Shown: positions 51,346 through 57,621 of the stretch, one piece after another
How positions within the stretch are numbered: position 1 is the stretch's first letter
Layout of the letters: each line of letters begins with the position of its first letter
From: a virus
Strand: one strand, 5' to 3'
Length of the DNA stretch: 62,241 nucleotides
IMG/VR virus record: IMGVR_UViG_3300031857_000175
Span: 1-62,241 of that record
The notes under the pieces: model-generated
Database searches by the model: none
Seen by the model: the letters and a program-made list of their open reading frames with translations, nothing else
Told to the model about the DNA's origin: nothing
Position numbers and translations under genes: made by a program

Positions 51346-51581
51346 GGGTCGACGTCTTCGAAGACGTCGTCATCTTCGTCCTCGCCCTCGTCCTCGTCCT
51401 CGTCTTCGAGGGCGTCGTCATCGAAGCCGTCGCCGTCTTCCTCGCAGTCCTCGTCGTCGAAGTCATCTTCGTCGAGGTCTTCGTCGTCCAGCTCGTCGAG
51501 GTCGTCGAGGTCGTCGAGGTCCTCGTCTTCGGAAAAATCGAAGTCCTCTTCCTCTTCCGTAAAGTCAAAGTCCTTTCCCAT
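51342..51581 (-). CDS. Extremely acidic 79-residue protein
   Basis: Fifty-three of 79 residues are Asp or Glu and only one is Lys, giving a net charge near -52. Most of the rest are Leu, Phe and Gly at regular spacing (DDLDDLDELDDEDLDEDDFD). It is on the opposite strand from the surrounding late genes. Its reality is supported by a perfect AGGAGG site 4 bases before the ATG, an intact frame and a clean stop; the R-rich frame on the other strand has no such site. It overlaps the end of the spanin-like gene by 4 bases. A DNA-mimic role or a chaperone for basic proteins is possible, but neither is shown. Confidence 0.65.
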   Translation of the reverse strand: MGKDFDFTEEEEDFDFSEDEDLDDLDDLDELDDEDLDEDDFDDEDCEEDGDGFDDDALEDEDEDEGEDEDDDVFEDVDP

Positions 51582-51585
51582 AAAA

Positions 51586-51591
51586 CCTCCT
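51586..51591 (-). promoter_or_regulatory. Consensus ribosome-binding site for acidic protein
   Basis: AGGAGG followed by TTTT and ATG on the - strand. This decides which strand is coding in 51342-51581. Confidence 0.85.
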
Positions 51592-51647
51592 AGGCCTACT
51601 TAAGGTTCAAAGTTTTTGTCCGTAAAGTGGTTGCGGTAGGAGCGATC

Positions 51648-52280
51648 ATGAAGCGAATCAAAGAAAAGAAGCTCCCTAGGTGGTCCGCAGCGTTCAAGCC
51701 TAAGGACAAACGTAAGCGTACTAAATTTATTAAGACCTGCGCTAGATGCGGTAAAGAAATGGTAGGGACAAAGCTCGGGCTTACTGGCCGCGAGTTCTGC
51801 TCCTTTGACTGCTTTACCAGCCCGCTCGGCGAACGCTGGGAAAATCTCATCACCAAGACCGAGACTTGCTGGCTCTGGGCGGGTGCGAAAAATGAGGCGG
51901 GCTACGGAGTAATTCGCGATGGTGAAAAGCTCGCCCTAGCCCACCGCGTTGCCCTCCGCCTCAAGCTGGGCGTTGAGGACTTCGAGGGCTTCGCCTGCCA
52001 CACCTGCGACACCCCGGCCTGCGTCCGCCCCGAGCACCTTTATATCGGGACGCACGAAGACAACATGCTGGACCTCTCGATCGCCAATACAACGGCAGCG
52101 TCGAAGACGACTTGGGACCAGCGAAAAGAAATGGCCCGCCGATTTTTGACCGGCGAGCCAGCAGAGGTGGTGGCGGCTGATTACGACGTCTCACCACGGA
52201 CGGTACGGCGCTGGGCGGATTATCTCGGGCTAGAAGGAAAAATACCCGAGCGCCGCCCAGGCCTCACGTTTTCGGATTAA
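51648..52280 (+). CDS. HNH homing-type endonuclease
   Basis: 210 residues from ATG 51648, preceded by TAGGAG at 5 bases. A basic N-terminus leads to a zinc ribbon (Cys31, Cys34, Cys51, Cys55). The nuclease part has the HNH_3 pattern: AHRVAL (His99), ACHTCDTPACVRPEHL (His118 in the core, Cys117/120/125, His130) and GTHEDNMLD with Asn139. A C-terminal helix-turn-helix (about 165-200, AEVVAADYDVSPRTVRRWAD) probably sets DNA specificity. Such free-standing genes spread by cutting phage genomes that lack them. Its 3' end overlaps the convergent helicase gene by 17 bases. Confidence 0.85.
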   Translation: MKRIKEKKLPRWSAAFKPKDKRKRTKFIKTCARCGKEMVGTKLGLTGREFCSFDCFTSPLGERWENLITKTETCWLWAGAKNEAGYGVIRDGEKLALAHRVALRLKLGVEDFEGFACHTCDTPACVRPEHLYIGTHEDNMLDLSIANTTAASKTTWDQRKEMARRFLTGEPAEVVAADYDVSPRTVRRWADYLGLEGKIPERRPGLTFSD

Positions 52281-53667
52281 GGGTCGCCTCGATATCCAGC
52301 ACGCCGTCCTTCAGCGTGCAGATATTTACGGCGTGCCCTTCCTTCCTGAGGTGGTCGATCCGGGCGCGCGAGTGCTTGGTGAAAGTCTCCCAGCCCTCGT
52401 CGTAGATCGTCCAGATCTCGCAGGACTCTTTTCCTTCTGGGCGACGAGCCCCACGACCAGCCTTCTGGATCGTCTCGATATGGGACTTCCCACCGCCGGC
52501 ATCGATGACCGAGGCCGTGTACGGCATGTTAGCGCCTTCGTAAAATACTTTGGTCGCTACCAGAATATCGATCTTGCCAGAGTTCAGGTCTTTCTGGACC
52601 TGCTCGCGCATCGAGTCGTTGGACTTGCCAGTGACTTCCTTGACGTGAAAGCCAGCAAACTTCCGCAGCTTCTGGGCCATCGACAGCGCGTGGTCCATGG
52701 TCTTGCAGAAGAGGATCGCGGGCTTCTCGGCCACCCTGGCGCAGTCGATCAGCAAAAGGTCGCGCTGCGGGTTGGCCCCAATAGCCTTGTCGTAAAGGTG
52801 CGCGTACGAAAAGGCCGTCCGCTTCGAGGTCTCAGGGTGGTAGAACTTGACGGCGTACACCTTGAAGCGAGCAACGCGCTCCAGCTCCATCAGGGACTCC
52901 GTAGAGACCTCGCACAGCATCTGCCCGAGCAGCGCCTCAACCACCTTTCCAGAGCCGTCAGAGCGGCTGTACGGGGTGGCTGAGAGGCCATAGCGGTAGA
53001 CGGCGTTGGTGGCAGCCTCCAAGCAGCGGCGGTAGCCGTCTCCACCCGACGAGTGGCACTCATCACAGACGATACCTTCGACGCTCTCCAAGAACTCTCG
53101 GTAGTCGTCTTCGTGCAGGTGCGAGCGAAGCGTCGTCTGCATGACGAACGTGACCCGCTTCGGATTAAAGACGCCTGCCTTGATCGTGCCTGGGTCCCTG
53201 CCTCCCATGCGGAGGTAGGTCTTCTTCAGGTCTTCGAGCAGGTTCTCGCGATGGACGATAACCATCCACCGGACGTCCCGATTAAGGACGAGGGCGTTAG
53301 CCAAGATCGACTTGCCCGACCCCGTCGAGGCTTTGATGACCCCAACGGGCTTCTGCACCAGCTTCCGGATAGCCATCAGCTGGTCAGGGTAGAGATTTAT
53401 TTCCCCGTACGAGCCGGAGATGAGGTCTGGGTCGATAGGATCCCAGTCCCGCTCGTCCAGAACGTCGAGGTCGTACGAACCAGCCTGTTCGAGAATGGCG
53501 TCCAGCATCCCAATCGGGATGCGGGGGCCACTCCGAACAGACATGGTGACGTCCTTAAAGCGCCCCCGCTCGGTCGGCACCTTCATCTTGTAGCTGCAGA
53601 CAGCGCTGGCAATGAAGTCAGCGATCTCATCGTCGACCAAGATCTCAGAGGGCTTTACTCTAATCAC
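52264..53667 (-). CDS. Superfamily 2 DNA helicase (UvsW-like)
   Basis: 467 residues from GTG at 53667, which overlaps the resolvase stop by 4 bases; an upstream extension would lie within that gene. Motifs in order: KASTGSGKS (Walker A, about 112-120), VCDECHSSG (DExH, about 202-205), YGLSATP (SAT, about 229-231), then ATKVFYEGANMPYTASVIDA and QKAGRGARRPEGK (motif VI). The N-terminal 90 residues resemble the UvsW/SSL2-type DNA-binding region. UvsW in T4 unwinds R-loops and recombination branches. As the last gene of the operon, next to a RuvC-like resolvase, a role in branch processing is likely. Confidence 0.85.
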   Translation of the reverse strand: MIRVKPSEILVDDEIADFIASAVCSYKMKVPTERGRFKDVTMSVRSGPRIPIGMLDAILEQAGSYDLDVLDERDWDPIDPDLISGSYGEINLYPDQLMAIRKLVQKPVGVIKASTGSGKSILANALVLNRDVRWMVIVHRENLLEDLKKTYLRMGGRDPGTIKAGVFNPKRVTFVMQTTLRSHLHEDDYREFLESVEGIVCDECHSSGGDGYRRCLEAATNAVYRYGLSATPYSRSDGSGKVVEALLGQMLCEVSTESLMELERVARFKVYAVKFYHPETSKRTAFSYAHLYDKAIGANPQRDLLLIDCARVAEKPAILFCKTMDHALSMAQKLRKFAGFHVKEVTGKSNDSMREQVQKDLNSGKIDILVATKVFYEGANMPYTASVIDAGGGKSHIETIQKAGRGARRPEGKESCEIWTIYDEGWETFTKHSRARIDHLRKEGHAVNICTLKDGVLDIEATLNPKT

Positions 53668-54179
53668 AGGAGACCACCCACCAGGCGATAAGCAGTACCG
53701 ACCAGAAGCGCGTCGGCCTCGTCGTCGCACGAAGGGGCGAAGCCGTGAATCTGCTCCGCGATGCGGAGGCTTAGCTTCTTCCCCTCTTCGCGGTCACGGG
53801 GCCAGTTGGCGATACCAACGTGCTTGCAGATCGCCTCGCGCCACTCGGAGATCTCAAGGATGCGGTGGTTGACGGAGAGGTGGGTAACCCACCCCTTCAC
53901 CATCCCACGCATCTCAGCCAGGACCATAGCGGTCTTGGCGGACTTTCCGAGGTAGAGACCCTCGTAGACGAAGGTCGGAAAGTTCTGGCCCAAGAAGCAC
54001 CAGAACGAGGGTGCGCTGCTGTTGTCGAACTCGACGTCCCCTTGCAAGGAATAGGTACACTTGAAGTTCGGGCCTTTCTTCCCCTGCTTCACGATACCGG
54101 ACCAGAGAAGCTTCTCGCCGTCGAACGCGGCGAGGCCAGTCGTTCCGACCTTGGCGAGATCGATGGCGAGGTACTTCAT
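53664..54179 (-). CDS. RuvC-like Holliday junction resolvase
   Basis: 171 residues with an RNase H fold pattern: AIDLAKVGTTGLA with Asp7, VYEGLYLGKS with Glu73, and SCDDEADALLVG with Asp152, Asp153 and Asp156, the acidic set that binds two metal ions in RuvC. Length matches RuvC. The enzyme would cut four-way junctions left by recombination-dependent replication. It overlaps neighbours on both sides by 4 bases. Confidence 0.75.
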   Translation of the reverse strand: MKYLAIDLAKVGTTGLAAFDGEKLLWSGIVKQGKKGPNFKCTYSLQGDVEFDNSSAPSFWCFLGQNFPTFVYEGLYLGKSAKTAMVLAEMRGMVKGWVTHLSVNHRILEISEWREAICKHVGIANWPRDREEGKKLSLRIAEQIHGFAPSCDDEADALLVGTAYRLVGGLL

Positions 54180-54460
54180 GCGGGCGGCCCCTTAACCGAG
54201 TTGATCTGGGTGAAGAAGTGGCGCGCGTCCTCGCGCTCCATCGAGAGCATCCCGCGCATGGCCTTCAGCAGCGACTCGAAAGCCTCAAAGTTAGAAGCTC
54301 CAGTCGCGAGCATGACCATGAGCCCGTGAACGATCCCGGTCGGGATGAGCGTGGGGTCGAAGCTCTCTTCCTCGCCACCAGCGCTGAAGAGATACTCGCG
54401 CATAGACGCCAGAACCGCGTTGGAGACCTCACCGATCACCTTTGCCTTCGCATCATCCAT
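54176..54460 (-). CDS. Small unrecognised protein in recombination operon
   Basis: 94 residues from ATG at 54460, which has GAGG 5 bases upstream; GTG at 54466 lacks a usable site. Mostly helical (AKVIGEVSNAVLASMREYLF, FEAFESLLKAMRGMLSM), acidic at the N-terminal half. It sits between the SbcD-like nuclease and the resolvase, overlapping the latter by 4 bases. It may be an accessory subunit; no homologue was recognised. Confidence 0.6.
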   Translation of the reverse strand: MDDAKAKVIGEVSNAVLASMREYLFSAGGEEESFDPTLIPTGIVHGLMVMLATGASNFEAFESLLKAMRGMLSMEREDARHFFTQINSVKGPPA

Positions 54461-54469
54461 AGACACCTC

Positions 54470-55522
54470 TCAGACAGTCCCCTTGAGGTAGCCAAGGACC
54501 CGTTCCATGACTTCCTTCTGGAGCTCAGCAGGGACCTTGGCGGTAACCTGCTCGTACACGACCTTATCAATAAGATGATCACTTCGCAGCTGAACAGCCG
54601 CTTCAGTGACCTTCGAGCTCGTGACCTTAGCACGATTCTGAATAAAGTTGCTGCAAGGAGCAGCCTCACCGTACTCACCGTCAAACTTTACAAAAGGCTC
54701 GCAGCCGCTGAGCTCGCATTGCGCGATGAACTCGTCAGCCACACCCCGGCTCTCAGTGCGAAGGAAGCGCGGTCCAGACACGACCTTGAGGTTAGCCTTG
54801 AGCCCCTGCGCGTCCTTCTTGAAGAGCCACACGCTGCCGTACCCAAAGCCCTGATTATCGAACCCAGTGGGCGCAAGCGCTCCGATCTGGATAGTCCGGT
54901 TACCCGTGACCCTGGACGATACGGTAGCTTCAGTGACGTGCTTACCGTCGATCCAGCAGACCCGGGTGTGCCAGTCACCGGAGAACACGAAGGGCACGGC
55001 CTGCTTCGTCTGCCAGTTGTTCAGCTTGTGGATGTCGAGCGTCTTTTCAGAAAGCAGGTACGCAGGCGTGCTGCCATCTGAAATTCCCGCGTGAGCGATC
55101 GCAGCGTCTGCGCGGTTGATCTCTTGGTCCGGCAGGTGGGCCGGGTACGGGCACAGAAGCACCCGCAGGTTCTCCACGTTGATGTACGTCGCCTCAGTCA
55201 CGAGCTCGACCAAAGGGTTGGCGCAGAGCGGACTAAAGGCGAAGTCGTACTCCAAGCTGGAGTTGTGATCGTGGTTGCCCATCATGATGTACGTGGGCGT
55301 AGAACGCCCGCGCAGGAGGGCAGCTACCTGTCCTACCTGCGCGGGCGGGGGCGACGACTTATCGAACAAATCTCCGGCGATCACCACGGCTTCGCGCGGA
55401 TGGTCATCAAGCACCTGCTTCAGGACCTGAAGCGTCTGCATGAACCGCGCGTTGACGCCGCCCATGACGGCGCCACCATTCTGCTTATGGTTCCCGAGGT
55501 GAACGTCGGAGATAATCAGCAT
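54470..55522 (-). CDS. SbcD/Mre11-like (T4 gp47-like) nuclease subunit
   Basis: 350 residues from ATG at 55522; the frame is open further but inside the recombinase gene. Calcineurin-type metallophosphoesterase motifs: ISDVHLGNH (Asp6, His8), AGDLFDKSS (Asp51), GNHDHN (Asn83, His84), IAHAG and SGDWHTR. In T4 gp47 works with gp46 to resect double-strand ends for recombination. The gp46/SbcC ATPase partner is not in the window. The start overlaps the recombinase stop by 7 bases. Confidence 0.82.
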   Translation of the reverse strand: MLIISDVHLGNHKQNGGAVMGGVNARFMQTLQVLKQVLDDHPREAVVIAGDLFDKSSPPPAQVGQVAALLRGRSTPTYIMMGNHDHNSSLEYDFAFSPLCANPLVELVTEATYINVENLRVLLCPYPAHLPDQEINRADAAIAHAGISDGSTPAYLLSEKTLDIHKLNNWQTKQAVPFVFSGDWHTRVCWIDGKHVTEATVSSRVTGNRTIQIGALAPTGFDNQGFGYGSVWLFKKDAQGLKANLKVVSGPRFLRTESRGVADEFIAQCELSGCEPFVKFDGEYGEAAPCSNFIQNRAKVTSSKVTEAAVQLRSDHLIDKVVYEQVTAKVPAELQKEVMERVLGYLKGTV

Positions 55523-56442
55523 GTCAGTTCTTCCTGAATCGCTGCGATGTCGGCGTCGCTTAGTGCGGCCAAGGCCGTCGGACGACCCTGACCTAGCTTC
55601 CGGTCTCCGATTGAAAACCAAGAGCCGGAGCGTTTGACCTTACCCTGCTCGACGGCGATGTCGAACACGGTGCCTCGGTTGTCGTAACCGAGGCTGTAGA
55701 CCAGCTCCACGTCCATCTGACGGTAGGGCTCGGCCATCTTGTTCTTGACCGCCTTGACTCGAACGGTGTTCGAGATCGGCTTGTCGTTCGTGTCTTTGTT
55801 GGTCGAGATACGAGTGACCTCAACGCGCATGGACGTGTAGAACCGGAGGGCGTTGCCACCAGGCGTAGTGTTCGGCGAGCCAAAGGTCACGCCGATCTTC
55901 TGCCTGAGCTGGTTGGTGAAGATGACGCAGGTACCCGTCGACGACGCCACGCCAGCCACCTTGCGGAGGCCAGTCGAGAGCAGGCGAGCCTGCAACCCGA
56001 CCGTGTGCTCCCCAGCGGACTTCTCGAGCTCAGCGAGCGGCGTCAGCGCTGCTGCGCTGTCGACGACGATGATCCCGTAATCCCCCGAGACGCACTCGTG
56101 GTAGAGCGTATCGATGGCGTCCTCAGCCGAGGACGGCTGATAGACGGCGAGCTTGTCACGCTGGCACCCGAGCTGAATAGCCCGCTCAGGCTCAAGCGCG
56201 TGCTCTGCGTCGATAAAGAGAGCGGCCTTGCCCATCTTGTTAGCCTGGGCACAGGCCTGAAGAACGAGGGTAGTCTTGCCGCCAGACTCCGCACCGAAGA
56301 CTTCGGAAATGCGACCGCAAGGAAACCCTCCAATACGGAGGGCTCCCTTGTCGATAGCCCAGTTGCCCGTCGGGATGACGGGCACCTGGCTAACCTCAAC
56401 CTGCGAGAGGAACTGCGGCCGTTCACGCTTTGGAGCGGCCAT
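55516..56442 (-). CDS. RecA/UvsX-family recombinase
   Basis: 308 residues, close to bacterial RecA: Walker A GAESGGKT (50-57), Walker B YGIIVVDSAAAL (Asp128), loop L1 region GLQARLLSTGLRK and L2/motif FTNQLRQKIGVTFGSPNTTP then GGNALRFY. It lacks the long C-terminal domain of cellular RecA and so is about 45 residues shorter. It would form filaments on ssDNA for strand invasion and, with the UvsY-like and gp32-like neighbours, start replication forks. Confidence 0.9.
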   Translation of the reverse strand: MAAPKRERPQFLSQVEVSQVPVIPTGNWAIDKGALRIGGFPCGRISEVFGAESGGKTTLVLQACAQANKMGKAALFIDAEHALEPERAIQLGCQRDKLAVYQPSSAEDAIDTLYHECVSGDYGIIVVDSAAALTPLAELEKSAGEHTVGLQARLLSTGLRKVAGVASSTGTCVIFTNQLRQKIGVTFGSPNTTPGGNALRFYTSMRVEVTRISTNKDTNDKPISNTVRVKAVKNKMAEPYRQMDVELVYSLGYDNRGTVFDIAVEQGKVKRSGSWFSIGDRKLGQGRPTALAALSDADIAAIQEELTC

Positions 56443-56450
56443 GTGTTACC

Positions 56451-57194
56451 TCAGCGGGGCAGATTGTGGGTCGAACGGTTACCGAGGGCCTTACCGCCAC
56501 GGGACGGCGCAGGGGTGAGGTGCGCGAGCTTGGCCTCTATCGAGTGATAGGGCTCAAACACGAGCTTCTCGGCTGCGATGTCGGGAATGGCACGGTAGGT
56601 CAGCCAGTCACTGTTGAACGGGCCAGCCTGACGCGGGTCAGCCTGAACCGAGTACGAGGTCTTCGGACCCTCGATGGTCTTGATGATGTGGACCTCGTAG
56701 CCGTTCTTCGCCGAGGCATAGTTGCCGTAGAGCGAGAAGAGGCCGGTCGAGGGGTCATCAGCCTTGCCGTTGAGAGCCTCGTAGATCGTCTTCGTGCAGG
56801 AGAGCATCTGAGCGCCGAGGCTCGGATTCTTCATGTCGACGACGAGCGCGACCCAGCGCTTCGACGGGTACATCTCGTCAGCGAGATCGAGCATACCAGC
56901 CGCCTTGAGCTGGGAAGCCTTGTCGCAGACAGGGCAGTCCTCGCCCATGTGAGCCTTGCGGCACGCCACGGGGAAGCGCTTGCCCTCGACGTTGGTGCAC
57001 CAGTGCTCGACGACCTGCTGGAACAGCGGGCGGTCCTTCATCTTGGGGACGAAGCGAACGATGTTGCGACCCTTCTCCAGACGCAGGTTGGAGGAGTAGG
57101 TACGCGGAACTTCGATCTCAGGGTTCTCAAGGGCGGCGGTGGTGGGGTCGTACTCTTCGAACTGAAAGTCAGGAACAGCAATAATGTCACGCAT
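56451..57194 (-). CDS. Probable gp32-like single-stranded DNA-binding protein
   Basis: 247 residues. An N-terminal acidic region leads to a beta-rich OB-like core and a zinc cluster (EHWCTN, FPVACRKAHMGEDCPVCDKA; Cys at about 66, 78, 87 and 90) like the zinc-binding site of T4 gp32. The C-terminus here is basic and Gly/Pro-rich (PSRGGKALGNRSTHNLPR) rather than acidic as in T4. Location between the UvsY-like and recombinase genes supports the call. Identity is inferred from the Cys pattern and context. Confidence 0.6.
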   Translation of the reverse strand: MRDIIAVPDFQFEEYDPTTAALENPEIEVPRTYSSNLRLEKGRNIVRFVPKMKDRPLFQQVVEHWCTNVEGKRFPVACRKAHMGEDCPVCDKASQLKAAGMLDLADEMYPSKRWVALVVDMKNPSLGAQMLSCTKTIYEALNGKADDPSTGLFSLYGNYASAKNGYEVHIIKTIEGPKTSYSVQADPRQAGPFNSDWLTYRAIPDIAAEKLVFEPYHSIEAKLAHLTPAPSRGGKALGNRSTHNLPR

Positions 57195-57220
57195 GTGAAT
57201 ACCTCAGGTGGTGAAAAGGA

Positions 57221-57613
57221 TCAAAGGCCCGCGTCGATCTGCTTCTTGACGTAGGAGGTGAGCACCTTCATGCCCATCGCCCGGTCAGCGAGTGAGTCCA
57301 GCTCGGCCTTCATGAGCTGATACTCGCATTCTGCTTCGATGTACAGCTCCTCGGCGAAGACGACGTCCGGGTGCGTCGTGACCATCGCGTTGAGCGTGGC
57401 TTCCGTAGGCTTAGAGCCAGACATGGTCATCTCCTCGCGGAGAGCCAGGTAGGTGCGAGCCTCGGCCTGCTTCAGGTCCCGCTTGGTACGCAGCGACTTG
57501 GCCTTGGCCTCGGCGTGCTTGTAGGCGGCCGACGCAACCTCGGCGGTAGCGCGAGGAGTGAGCTCAACAACTTGGTCAAGGTCGAAAAGGTAGCGCTCGT
57601 CAGCTTCAAACAT
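57221..57613 (-). CDS. UvsY-like recombination mediator (probable)
   Basis: 130 residues, all helical and charged, near the 137 of T4 UvsY. The pattern AAYKHAEAKAKSLRTKRDLK, then LALREEM, then KPTEATLNAMVTTHPDV, and a final AELDSLADRAMGMKVLTSYV resembles UvsY helices, including the last helix (ALDAIKSRGFAIKHI in T4). UvsY loads UvsX onto gp32-coated ssDNA. It lies 26 bases upstream of the gp32-like gene. Confidence is moderate because the match is judged by eye. Confidence 0.5.
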   Translation of the reverse strand: MFEADERYLFDLDQVVELTPRATAEVASAAYKHAEAKAKSLRTKRDLKQAEARTYLALREEMTMSGSKPTEATLNAMVTTHPDVVFAEELYIEAECEYQLMKAELDSLADRAMGMKVLTSYVKKQIDAGL

Positions 57614-57621
57614 TGTGAACC

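Noticed and set aside
51134-51562. Arg-rich + strand open frame across the acidic gene
   Set aside because: It has no ribosome site and overlaps the spanin-like gene out of frame; the - strand frame has a perfect AGGAGG.
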